A DNA stretch of 56,414 nt from Roseovarius sp. MMSF_3281 (GTDB lineage: Bacteria > Pseudomonadota > Alphaproteobacteria > Rhodobacterales > Rhodobacteraceae). Shown in pieces: positions 17,172 through 24,260 of the stretch; positions within the stretch are counted from its first letter, which is position 1, and every line of letters starts with the position of its first letter. Position numbers and translations under genes: made by a program. Below the pieces are notes generated by a model, which saw only the letters and a program-made list of their open reading frames with translations, was not told the origin of the DNA and searched no databases. The stretch spans positions 1-56,414 of the forward strand of contig NZ_JASHIM010000024.1 in NCBI RefSeq assembly GCF_030733685.1, read 5' to 3'.

Positions 17172-18469
17172 TCTGCAGCCACCGACAGGGAATCGCGCGC
17201 GATCATGGCTTCCGCCACGTCCAGTCCGCTGGCCAAACCGTCCTCGTGGAAACCGTGGCGCATCCATGCCCCGCAGAACCATGTTTGTCTTGAACCATTG
17301 ATCCGGCGCAGGTGCTCTTGCGCCTTTAACGCGGCCAAGTCGTAAACCGGGTGGTGCAATGTGACCTGGTCATAAATCAAGTCCTCGCGAATTGGTCGCC
17401 GGGAATTGAGCGTCACGAAATGCGGATCGTCCTGCGGAATCGGTTGCAAGCGGTTCATCCAGTAGGTGATGTCGATCTGGCCGTCGCGCTGTGCCGAGCC
17501 TTCAGCATAGTTCCACGAGGACCAAACCGCGCGGCGCTTTGGCATGACGCTTGTATCGGCATGCAGGATCACATCGTTCGGCTGATATGAGATCGCCCCC
17601 AACATGCGGCGCTCGTCCTCGCCGGGGTCGCTAAGCAAGGACAGGGTGACATCGGAGTGCGTGGCGAACACAACCTCGTCAAAGTTTTGCCAATCATTGC
17701 CCACAACCTTGATGTCCACGCCTTCGCCAATGCGGCGAACGGCCTGCACCGGGCACCCCAAGCGTATGGTCACACCCTGGGCGCGCATTTCGCGTTCAAG
17801 CCGCGACACATATTGGGTCGAACCGCCCTTAACGGTGTACCACTGATGCTGTCCCTCATAGCCCAGAAGCGCATGATTTTCGAAAAACTGGACCATGGCA
17901 TAAGCCGGGAAATCCATGATCTGTTCCTTGGGGGTCGACCAGATCGCACCAGAGAATGGCAGCAAGTAATATTCGCGAAACCACTTGCCCATCTGCAGGT
18001 GATCCAAGAACTGACCAATCGTCATGCCCTTGTTTTGCCGGGCTTCTTTCAAAGCGCGGGCATTGAAGCGGAAGATGTCGCGCAGCATACCCACGAACCA
18101 CGGGTTCAAAGCATTCCGTTTCTGCGCAAAGAAGGCCTTGGCGCCATCTAGGCCGTATTCCACACGACCTCCGCGCACCGAAGCACCAAAGCTCATGTTG
18201 CTTTTGACGACCGGAACGTCCAACCGCTCAAACATCCGCACGAGGTTCGGGTAGTTGGCGTAATTGAACACGATAAACCCTGTGTCGACAGGCCGATCGC
18301 CATGCCGGCCCGCAAGGATGGTGCGGGCATGCCCCCCCAGTCGCGGTTCTGCTTCGATAAGCGTGACATCATGGGTTGAAGCGAGTGCCTGTGCGGCCCC
18401 CATTCCCGAAATTCCGGCACCGATTACGGCAACCTTCTTGCGCCCGACGGGGCCTGCTTCGAATGGCAT
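17168..18469 (-). CDS. FAD-dependent oxidoreductase (flavin amine-oxidase/desaturase-like), first gene of RpoE-linked operon
   Basis: A 433-residue flavoprotein. The Rossmann dinucleotide motif VAVIGAGISGMGAAQAL sits near 13-29 and the second FAD element ends at LIEAEPRLGGHART near 37-50. Downstream are the family blocks NYANYPNLVRMFERL near 69 and FPAYAMVQFFENHALL near 191. Homologues are annotated as cyclopropane-fatty-acid-associated amine oxidases. In R. sphaeroides the equivalent gene next to rpoE (RSP1091, from memory) has been connected to modified-fatty-acid formation and to loss of ChrR under singlet oxygen. An RpoE-like promoter lies 40-67 bases upstream. Confidence 0.88.
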   Translation of the reverse strand: MPFEAGPVGRKKVAVIGAGISGMGAAQALASTHDVTLIEAEPRLGGHARTILAGRHGDRPVDTGFIVFNYANYPNLVRMFERLDVPVVKSNMSFGASVRGGRVEYGLDGAKAFFAQKRNALNPWFVGMLRDIFRFNARALKEARQNKGMTIGQFLDHLQMGKWFREYYLLPFSGAIWSTPKEQIMDFPAYAMVQFFENHALLGYEGQHQWYTVKGGSTQYVSRLEREMRAQGVTIRLGCPVQAVRRIGEGVDIKVVGNDWQNFDEVVFATHSDVTLSLLSDPGEDERRMLGAISYQPNDVILHADTSVMPKRRAVWSSWNYAEGSAQRDGQIDITYWMNRLQPIPQDDPHFVTLNSRRPIREDLIYDQVTLHHPVYDLAALKAQEHLRRINGSRQTWFCGAWMRHGFHEDGLASGLDVAEAMIARDSLSVAAE

Positions 18470-18508
18470 TTAACTTGGTTTCCATCTTTTATTTGGCCTT
18501 CCCAAAGC

Positions 18509-18536
18509 ACTACGGCACAGCGATGGGATCGGATGA
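18509..18536 (-). promoter_or_regulatory. predicted RpoE promoter of the FAD oxidoreductase operon
   Basis: Minus strand: TCATCC (18536-18531), 16 bases, CGTAGT (18514-18509). It differs from the rpoE copy by one base in the -35 and keeps the same spacer and CGTAG core. The predicted start would give a leader of about 30 bases before the ATG at 18469. It is back to back with the rpoE promoter. Confidence 0.65.
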
Positions 18537-18560
18537 CTATGAATTGTTTTTGTGCCGAAG

Positions 18561-18588
18561 TGATCCGGCCTGCGAGTTGATGCGTAGG
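18561..18588 (+). promoter_or_regulatory. predicted autoregulatory RpoE promoter of rpoE-chrR
   Basis: Plus strand: TGATCC (18561-18566), 16 bases, CGTAGG (18583-18588). Seen against the known Rhodobacter layout it is TGATCC-N18-TAGGA, one base from TAAGA. Transcription would begin about 100 bases before the GTG start at 18700. Autoregulation of rpoE by RpoE is established in R. sphaeroides. Confidence 0.75.
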
Positions 18589-18699
18589 ATGGATATGTTG
18601 CGTGAAGCCGAGAGCGAAAGTCATAGCATCCCCTCGCCGTTGATGGCGGGCCGTGCTAGGTATTCGGCAATGCAGCGACAAGGCCCGAGGCCAAAGAAC

Positions 18700-19251
18700 G
18701 TGACGAAGAAAGATGCAGCGGAAAACGATGATTGGGTCACCTGTATCCAGCGGATCCGCGAAAACGAAGACAGGCAGGCGTTTGAGCGCCTGTTCGGCCA
18801 TTTCGCCCCAAGGGTGAAAGGCTTCTTGATGAAGTCTGGCGCTGATGAGGCGATGGCCGAGGAATGTACGCAGGATGTAATGGCCACCTTATGGCAGAAA
18901 GCGCACCTGTTCGATCCAAGCCGCGCCAGCGCGGCGACGTGGATTTTCACGATCGCGCGGAACCGCAAGATTGACGCGCTACGAAAACAGAAACGCCCCG
19001 AGCCCGAAGACCTGCCTTGGGGCCCGGACGAGGAACCCGATCAGGCCGATGTTTTGGCTCTGCAACAAGAGACAACCCAACTGGGCAAAGCGATAAAAAA
19101 CTTGCCCGAAAAACAGAAGGTATTGATTGAAAAGGCTTATTTCCGCGATCTGAGTCATTCTGAGATCGCCGAGGAAACGGGCCTGCCACTTGGCACGATC
19201 AAATCCCGTATCCGGCTGGCGCTGGACCGCCTGCGCCACGCAATGAAGTGA
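18700..19251 (+). CDS. rpoE: ECF RNA polymerase sigma factor RpoE (singlet-oxygen response)
   Basis: Group IV sigma factor, 183 residues, closely resembling R. sphaeroides RpoE: region 2 has FERLFGHFAPRVKGFLMKSG near 25-44, EECTQDVMATLWQKAHLFDP near 53-72 and ATWIFTIARNRKIDALRK near 77-94. Region 4 ends with the HTH ETGLPLGTIKSRIRLALDRL near 160-179. The GTG at 18700 is chosen because it gives the family length and has GAGG nine bases upstream; an ATG at 18670 or earlier would add residues not found in relatives. ChrR holds it inactive until singlet oxygen appears. It overlaps no gene but chrR begins 8 bases after its stop. Confidence 0.93.
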   Translation: MTKKDAAENDDWVTCIQRIRENEDRQAFERLFGHFAPRVKGFLMKSGADEAMAEECTQDVMATLWQKAHLFDPSRASAATWIFTIARNRKIDALRKQKRPEPEDLPWGPDEEPDQADVLALQQETTQLGKAIKNLPEKQKVLIEKAYFRDLSHSEIAEETGLPLGTIKSRIRLALDRLRHAMK

Positions 19252-19259
19252 AGACGACC

Positions 19260-19907
19260 ATGACAGAGCAAATCAAACATCATCTGACAGACTCTTTGCT
19301 GATGGCCTATTCGGCCGGAAGCCTGCCCGAGGCGTTCAACCTGACCATCGCGGCGCATGTGTCGATGTGCGACGAATGCCGCGCGCGTTTGGGGGCGTTC
19401 GACAGTTTGGGCGGCGCCCTTGTTGAAGGGAGCGAGAGCGTCGAGATGTCAGCAGGTAGCCTTGAGGCCGTGATGGAGCGGCTGAAGGCACCCGAAAGGC
19501 CAGCGGAAAAACCCATTTATTCCAATGGGATAGTGCCTGCGCCATTACGGGATTACATCGGCGGCGACCTGGATGCTGTGCGTTGGAAGTCCATCGGCAT
19601 GGGGGTCAAACAGGCGATTTTGCCAACCTCGCGCGATGCAACGGCACGACTTCTGTTCATTCCGGCGGGGGCCGCCGTGCCCGACCACGGCCACCGAGGA
19701 ACGGAATTAACCCTTGTTTTAAAAGGATCTTTTGCCGACGAAGTGGATCATTTCGGCCCCGGTGACATCGAGGTTGCCAACGAGGATTTGAACCATACGC
19801 CAGTGGCGGATATCGGCGAAGATTGCATTTGTCTGGCGGCCACGGACGCGCCCTTGAAGTTCAAGGGGCTTATCCCACGATTGGCACAACCCTTCCTGAG
19901 AATCTGA
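19260..19907 (+). CDS. chrR: ChrR zinc-binding anti-sigma factor with cupin domain
   Basis: Anti-sigma factor for RpoE. In the 215-residue reading from ATG 19260, the N-terminal ZAS domain carries H8 and H33-x3-C37-x2-C40, the zinc ligands. The C-terminal cupin has H143, H145, E149, H179 and the CIC pair C189/C191. Every one of these is offset by exactly two from the residues reported for R. sphaeroides ChrR (H6, H31, C35, C38; H141, H143, E147, H177, C187, C189), so the signal-sensing domain should be functional. A GTG at 19248 overlapping the rpoE stop would add four residues. The cupin domain is needed for the singlet-oxygen response. Confidence 0.94.
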   Translation: MTEQIKHHLTDSLLMAYSAGSLPEAFNLTIAAHVSMCDECRARLGAFDSLGGALVEGSESVEMSAGSLEAVMERLKAPERPAEKPIYSNGIVPAPLRDYIGGDLDAVRWKSIGMGVKQAILPTSRDATARLLFIPAGAAVPDHGHRGTELTLVLKGSFADEVDHFGPGDIEVANEDLNHTPVADIGEDCICLAATDAPLKFKGLIPRLAQPFLRI

Positions 19908-19916
19908 GCCGGAATT

Positions 19917-19996
19917 TCGTATGAGTCGTACGTTTACCCCCCGAGTTTCGTACGAAACTCGGGGGGTTTGGTTTCGGGGTCGTACGAGTCGTACGA
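19917..19996. repeat. array of TCGTACGA-type sites with a perfect 32-bp palindrome
   Basis: Begins nine bases after the chrR stop. TCGTATGA 19917-19924, TCGTACGT 19926-19933, TCGTACGA 19948-19955, 19980-19987 and 19989-19996. The middle copy is the centre of a perfect palindrome, 19936-19967, whose half is ACCCCCCGAGTTTCGT. The outer sites come as two pairs with 9-bp periodicity. The palindrome followed by TTTGGTTT could act as the rpoE-chrR transcription terminator. The surrounding repeats are not explained by a terminator and look like an operator array. Confidence 0.8.
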
Positions 19997-20100
19997 AACG
20001 CACGGCGATCGCGGGCCGGTCTGTCAGGACCGTCGCCGGTTTTCCTGTCTGCCCAACAGTTTTGATCCGCCGGTGCAAACGCGCATTTGATGCCCAAAGC

Positions 20101-20117
20101 GACCGCTGCAAGCGGTC
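20101..20117. other. GACCGCT/AGCGGTC hairpin in the chrR-tupB intergenic region
   Basis: GACCGCT, GCA, AGCGGTC: a 7-bp perfect inverted repeat with a three-base centre. The 413-base chrR-tupB gap has no credible reading frame; besides the site array and this hairpin it is AT-rich towards tupB and presumably contains the tup promoter. Confidence 0.4.
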
Positions 20118-20164
20118 ACAAAGTGGACTTTTCGACCCAACAGGATACTGCAAACATCACTTCT

Positions 20165-20326
20165 GTAAATTTTGCATCAATATGCATATTTATACGCACC
20201 CGCCGAGATCGAGGTTGGCACCAAACAGGGCAATATAGCCAATAATAATTGTTCTTGATCTTTATTTTTCGCCCTGCAACTCTGTTTTTGACGCCAGAAA
20301 TTAAACAGCAGGTCGTAAATTTTGCA
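20165..20326 (+). promoter_or_regulatory. tupB upstream region with direct repeats and ATATGCATAT palindrome
   Basis: The 12-mer GTAAATTTTGCA occurs exactly twice, at 20165-20176 and 20315-20326; the second covers the tupB start codon. The palindrome AATATGCATATT lies at 20179-20190, just after the first copy. A protein bound to the downstream copy would block both transcript elongation and initiation of translation. No recognised tungstate or molybdate operator (ModE-type) is seen. Confidence 0.45.
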
Positions 20327-21029
20327 AAGTCTCGGAGATGCTCTTGGTTTGGCCTTGTCGCTGGTCTTGTCCGGCGATCCGGACCTGTTCGAGATCGTCG
20401 CCCTGTCTTTGCAGGTCAGCCTGACCGCGACGGCGGTTGCTTGTTTGATCGGCCTGCCGGTGGGTGCACTGGTGGCAATAGGGCGGTTTCGCGGGCGTGG
20501 CGCGGTGTTGATCGTGATGAACGCGCTGATGGGGTTGCCGCCGGTGGTGGTGGGCCTGTTGGTTTATCTGCATTTGTCGCGGTCTGGCCCCTTGGGGTTC
20601 CTGGGGCTGCTTTACACCCCCACGGCGATGATCATTGCCCAAACCATCCTGATCGCGCCCATCGTCGCGGCGCTGTCGCGGCAGGTTCTGGAAGACCTGC
20701 ACGCCGAATATGCCGAGCAATTCCGGTCGCTTTGCCTGACGCGCCTGCAAACGGTGCAGGCGCTGTTGTGGGATGCGCGGTATTCGCTGTTGACCGTCGG
20801 GCTTGCGGGCTTTGGCCGGGCGGTGGCCGAGGTGGGCGCGGTAATCATCGTGGGTGGCAATATCGACCACCTGACACGGGTGATGACAACGGCGATTGCG
20901 CTTGAAACCTCGAAGGGGGATCTGGCGCTGGCCTTGGCGCTTGGGGTTATTCTTCTGGTGATCGCGCTTGGCGTCAACGCGGCGGTGCAATCAGTGCGGA
21001 TGACCGCGACGAGGCAGGCCTATGTTTGA
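20322..21029 (+). CDS. tupB: tungstate ABC transporter permease TupB
   Basis: Inner-membrane permease of the TupABC tungstate importer, 235 residues with five to six transmembrane segments. The cytoplasmic coupling motif is GFGRAVAEVGAVIIVGGNI near 165-183. The N-terminus (GDALGLALSLVLSGDPDLFEIV) is characteristic of TupB. The start is a TTG at 20322 with CAGG upstream; no in-frame ATG precedes the conserved region. It overlaps tupC by 8 bp. The family identity rests mainly on the combination with the TupA-type binding protein. Confidence 0.9.
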   Translation: MQSLGDALGLALSLVLSGDPDLFEIVALSLQVSLTATAVACLIGLPVGALVAIGRFRGRGAVLIVMNALMGLPPVVVGLLVYLHLSRSGPLGFLGLLYTPTAMIIAQTILIAPIVAALSRQVLEDLHAEYAEQFRSLCLTRLQTVQALLWDARYSLLTVGLAGFGRAVAEVGAVIIVGGNIDHLTRVMTTAIALETSKGDLALALALGVILLVIALGVNAAVQSVRMTATRQAYV

Positions 21030-21768
21030 ATCTCCCGTCATCCCCGAGACACAGGCCTTGCCCGGCTCGTCGCTGATGCCCTTGACGGTGAAGGGGCTGC
21101 GGTTGGAATTGGGCGGCGCGAAGGTGCTGAACGCCCTTGATCTGGCACTCCCTCCTGCGGGATGCACGATGATCATGGGGCCGAACGGGGCAGGCAAGAG
21201 CCTGTTGTTAAAACTATTGCATGGATTGATGCCCCCCACGTCGGGCACGATTGATTGGGCGGGCACCCCTGCGGCGCAGGCCACCAAGCAGCAGGCACTG
21301 GTCTTTCAGAAACCCGTGTTGTTGCGCCGCTCGGTGGCGGCGAACGTGGATTTCGTTTTGAAGACACGCGGCAAGGACCAGGCCGAGCGGAACACGCTTT
21401 TGGACCATGTGGGCCTGTTGCATAAGGCCAAGCAACCCGCGCGCCTTTTGTCGGGCGGCGAGGCGCAGCGCCTGGCACTGGCCCGCGCCTTGGCCAGCGA
21501 CCCCGAGGTTCTGTTCCTGGATGAACCCACGGCAAGCCTTGATCCGGCCTCGGTTCTGGCGATCGAAGCAATCGTGAAAGAGGCCAAGGCGCGGGGCGTG
21601 CGGATCATCTTTGTGACCCATGACATGGGCCAAGCGCGACGCATGGCCGATGACGTGGTGTTCCTGCATGGCGGGCGGGTGATCGAACACAGCCCCGCCG
21701 AACGTTTTTTCCCGGAACCGCAGAGCCAGGCGGCACGGGATTACCTGAACGGCAGAATTGTCGTCTGA
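21022..21768 (+). CDS. tupC: tungstate ABC transporter ATP-binding protein TupC
   Basis: ATPase subunit, 248 residues. Walker A GPNGAGKS near 53-60, signature LSGGEAQRLALARAL near 141-155, Walker B VLFLDEPTASLD near 161-172 and H-loop VTHDMGQARRM near 198-208. All catalytic elements are intact. The ATG at 21022 lies inside the end of tupB (8-bp overlap), so translation is coupled. The 29-base gap to tupA carries the tupA ribosome-binding site. Confidence 0.93.
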   Translation: MFESPVIPETQALPGSSLMPLTVKGLRLELGGAKVLNALDLALPPAGCTMIMGPNGAGKSLLLKLLHGLMPPTSGTIDWAGTPAAQATKQQALVFQKPVLLRRSVAANVDFVLKTRGKDQAERNTLLDHVGLLHKAKQPARLLSGGEAQRLALARALASDPEVLFLDEPTASLDPASVLAIEAIVKEAKARGVRIIFVTHDMGQARRMADDVVFLHGGRVIEHSPAERFFPEPQSQAARDYLNGRIVV

Positions 21769-21797
21769 TCGAAAACCAACCCCAAGGGAGTGATCCA

Positions 21798-22613
21798 ATG
21801 CTGAAACGCACAATTGGCGCAAGCGCGCTTGCCCTGACCATGGCCGGTGGCGCCGTGGCCCAAGACCAATCTATCATCGTGCAATCCACAACCTCGACTG
21901 CCAATTCGGGGCTTTATGACTATCTTTTGCCGATCTTCGAGGAAGACAGCGGCATTCAGGTAAACGTGGTGGCCGTGGGCACCGGGCAGGCCATCAAGAA
22001 CGCGGAAAACTGCGATGGCGACGTGTTGCTGGTGCATGCCAAGCCGTCGGAAGAGAAATTCGTCGAGGCCGGATTCGGCACGTCGCGCACCGACCTGATG
22101 TATAACGACTTTGTCATCGTCGGCCCGGCGGGCGACCCGGCGGATGTTGGCGGCATGGAGGACGTACAGGGCGCCATGGCCAAGATCGCCGAGGCGGGGG
22201 CGCTTTTCGCCTCGCGCGGGGATGACAGCGGCACGCACAAGAAGGAAATGGCGCTGTGGGGCGATACCGGGGTCGATCCGACGGCGGCCAGTGGCGATTG
22301 GTATCGCGAGACAGGCTCGGGCATGGGTGCGACACTCAATGCCGGGATCGGCATGGGGGCCTATGTGATGACCGACCGCGCCACATGGATCAGCTTTGAC
22401 AACAAGCAGGACTACGCCATCCAGGTGCAAGGCGACGAAGACATGTTCAACCAATATGGCGTGATCCCGGTGAACCCGGAAAAATGCCCCAGTGTGAACC
22501 TGGAGGCGGCGCAGGCCTTTGCCGATTGGTTGGTATCGGACGACGGGCAAGCCGCGATCGGGGCCTACAAGGTGGCCGATCAGCAGTTGTTCTTCCCGAA
22601 CGCGCCGGAATAA
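21798..22613 (+). CDS. tupA: tungstate-binding periplasmic protein TupA
   Basis: Substrate-binding protein, 271 residues with a signal peptide (1-21, ending GGAVAQD). The oxyanion-binding TupA motif follows: VQSTTSTANSGLYDYLLP near 27-44, corresponding to the TTTS motif of the family, then VVAVGTGQAIKNAENCDGDVLL near 56-77 and FASRGDDSGTHKKEMALW near 136-153. The selectivity for tungstate over molybdate is inferred from TupA-like sequence rather than ModA-like. Tungstate would serve tungsto-enzymes such as some formate dehydrogenases, none of which is in the window. Confidence 0.92.
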   Translation: MLKRTIGASALALTMAGGAVAQDQSIIVQSTTSTANSGLYDYLLPIFEEDSGIQVNVVAVGTGQAIKNAENCDGDVLLVHAKPSEEKFVEAGFGTSRTDLMYNDFVIVGPAGDPADVGGMEDVQGAMAKIAEAGALFASRGDDSGTHKKEMALWGDTGVDPTAASGDWYRETGSGMGATLNAGIGMGAYVMTDRATWISFDNKQDYAIQVQGDEDMFNQYGVIPVNPEKCPSVNLEAAQAFADWLVSDDGQAAIGAYKVADQQLFFPNAPE

Positions 22614-22642
22614 GGAACCGGCCCTTCCGGGTTTCCGTTTTT
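22614..22642 (+). terminator. stem-loop with T-run after tupA
   Basis: GGAACCGG starting right after the TAA pairs with CCGGGTTTCC (one bulged base), then G and five Ts (22638-22642). It is a plausible intrinsic terminator or attenuator of tupBCA. The T-run continues into TTTTTCGCGAAA, which resembles the arms of the repeat at 56344-56385. Confidence 0.55.
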
Positions 22643-22663
22643 CGCGAAAGCTTCTAGGATATG

Positions 22664-22686
22664 GGGCGGCCTGTCTTGGGCCGCCC
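22664..22686 (+). other. second stem-loop between tupA and the HTH regulator gene
   Basis: GGGCGGCC (22664-22671), seven bases, GGCCGCCC (22679-22686): a perfect 8-bp GC stem ending 23 bases before the next ATG. Together with the preceding stem it separates regulator expression from tupBCA. Confidence 0.5.
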
Positions 22687-22709
22687 TTGTGCTTTTCTGG
22701 GATGCCCGA

Positions 22710-23606
22710 ATGAGTGAGCCTGCCTTTCCCGAACACGATTACCTGACGGTCAAGGAATTGGCCGCGTTGCTGCGCCTGAAGGAGCGCAAGATTTACGATC
22801 TTGCGGCACGGGGCGAGGTGCCCTGTTCGCGCGCCACCGGCAAGCTGTTGTTCCCGGCGGGGGAGATCCGGGCGTGGCTTGAAGGGGCGACATCGGGCGG
22901 GGTCGAGGCGACGGCGCCCACAGCACCGCGCCCGCCGATCCTGTTGGGCAGTCACGATCCGCTTTTGGATTGGGCGGTGCGGCAATCGCAATGCGGTTTG
23001 GCCAGTTTCTATGACGGGTCGCGCGACGGGTTGGAGCGGTTTGCCCGGCGTGAAGGCATGGCGGCGGGCCTGCATATCCATGACACGGTGAGCGATCACT
23101 GGAACATTCCGGCGGTGCGCGAGATGGCCGGGGGCCTGAACGCGGTGCTGGTGGGTTTTGCCACCCGGCGGCGCGGCTTGGTGTTTCGTGCCGGGGGCAC
23201 CGCGCCCAAGGGGTTGGGCGATTTGGCGGCCCTGCGTTTGGTGCCGCGGCAGGCCGGGTCGGGGACCGATACCCTGTTGCGGGGGTTGGCCGACAAGGCC
23301 GGGCTGGACCTGTCCAAGTTGGAGCGGACAGAGGTCGCCCGTACCGAGGATGACGCGGTTGAGGCCGTAGGGCGCGGCGAGGGTGACGTGGCCTTCGGGC
23401 TGGAAGCCGTGGCGCGGAACTATGGCTTGGAGTTCGCGCCGGTGGTGGAGGAAGAATTCGCCCTGCTGGTGGATCGCAAGGCGTGGTTCGAGCCGCAGAT
23501 GCAGGCCCTCATGGCGTTTTGCCAAGGCGCGGCTTTCAAGGCGCGCGCCGAAAGCTACGGCGGCTATGATATCGCCGCTTGCGGCGCGGTTTTGTGGAAC
23601 GCCTGA
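22710..23606 (+). CDS. HTH (excisionase/MerR-like) protein fused to a periplasmic-binding-like effector domain
   Basis: A 298-residue cytoplasmic protein. Residues 10-60 form an HTH_17 type winged helix (YLTVKELAALLRLKERKIYDLAARGEVPCSRATGKLLF). The remainder resembles the molybdate/substrate-binding-like domain found behind such HTHs: ILLGSHDPLLDWAVRQSQCG near 77-96, LVPRQAGSGTDTLLRGLAD near 179-197 and FGLEAVARNYGLEFAPV near 229-245. Its place after tupA suggests it senses tungstate or molybdate and controls the transporter. It is a one-component design unrelated to ModE. The start at 22710 is preferred; an ATG at 22689 lies in the stem-loop region. Confidence 0.8.
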   Translation: MSEPAFPEHDYLTVKELAALLRLKERKIYDLAARGEVPCSRATGKLLFPAGEIRAWLEGATSGGVEATAPTAPRPPILLGSHDPLLDWAVRQSQCGLASFYDGSRDGLERFARREGMAAGLHIHDTVSDHWNIPAVREMAGGLNAVLVGFATRRRGLVFRAGGTAPKGLGDLAALRLVPRQAGSGTDTLLRGLADKAGLDLSKLERTEVARTEDDAVEAVGRGEGDVAFGLEAVARNYGLEFAPVVEEEFALLVDRKAWFEPQMQALMAFCQGAAFKARAESYGGYDIAACGAVLWNA

Positions 23607-23621
23607 GCGCATCCGGTGAAG

Positions 23622-23669
23622 TTTAGAATCATTCCAAACCTTGACACCCCGTCCCCGCGCGCGCATATC
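23622..23669 (+). promoter_or_regulatory. Irr-like iron box and sigma-70-like promoter of nfu
   Basis: TTTAGAA-TCA-TTCCAAA (23622-23638) matches the alphaproteobacterial Irr box TTTAGAA-N3-TTCTAAA with one mismatch. Two bases downstream is TTGACA (23641-23646), 17 bases, then CATATC (23664-23669). Irr normally represses iron-using genes under iron shortage; the box directly abuts the -35. The following ATG is at 23697 behind GAAAGGG. Confidence 0.6.
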
Positions 23670-23696
23670 TGACGTAATCGAGAAAGGGCGCGATCC

Positions 23697-24260
23697 ATGT
23701 TCATTCAAACCGAATCCACACCCAACCCCGCGACACTGAAGTTCCTGCCGGGACAGACCGTTCTGGACGCGGGCACAGCCGATTTCCCAAGCGCCGATGC
23801 GGCGGGCAAATCGCCACTGGCCGAGCGTATCTTCAAGGTGCAGGGCGTGACCGGCGTGTTCTTTGGCAATGATTTCGTGACCGTTACCAAGGGTGACGAC
23901 ACCGAATGGGACCATATGAAACCCGCCATCCTTGGCGCGATCATGGAGCACTATCAAAGCGGTGCCCCGGTGATGAGCGGCGAGGCCGAGGCACCATCGG
24001 GCCATGCCGACCACGACGGCGAGGATTCCGAGATCGTCGGCCAGATCAAGGAGTTGCTGGACACCCGCGTGCGCCCCGCCGTGGCGCAGGACGGTGGTGA
24101 CATCACCTTCCACGGGTTCGAGCGTGGCGTCGTCTACCTGCATATGCAGGGCGCTTGCGCCGGGTGCCCCTCGTCCACCATCACCCTGAAGATGGGGATC
24201 GAGAACCTGCTGCGCCATTACATCCCCGAAGTGACCGAGGTGCGCCCCGTTGGGGTCTGA
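23697..24260 (+). CDS. NifU/Nfu family iron-sulfur cluster scaffold or carrier protein
   Basis: A 187-residue Nfu protein. Residues 1-85 are the Nfu N-terminal domain (FIQTESTPNPATLKFLPGQ at 2-20, GVFFGNDFVTVTK near 55-67). After an acidic linker comes the NifU C-terminal domain with the cluster-binding CxxC in GACAGCPSSTITLKMGIE near 158-175. It delivers Fe-S clusters to target apoproteins. The N-terminal fusion is the usual alphaproteobacterial and mitochondrial form. Its 3' end overlaps tsaB by 11 bp. Confidence 0.95.
   Translation: MFIQTESTPNPATLKFLPGQTVLDAGTADFPSADAAGKSPLAERIFKVQGVTGVFFGNDFVTVTKGDDTEWDHMKPAILGAIMEHYQSGAPVMSGEAEAPSGHADHDGEDSEIVGQIKELLDTRVRPAVAQDGGDITFHGFERGVVYLHMQGACAGCPSSTITLKMGIENLLRHYIPEVTEVRPVGV

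Noticed and set aside
20063..20090. Another TGATCC in the chrR-tupB gap as a fourth RpoE promoter
   Set aside because: Sixteen bases downstream is ATTTGA, with no CGTA or TAAG element, so the -10 is missing.
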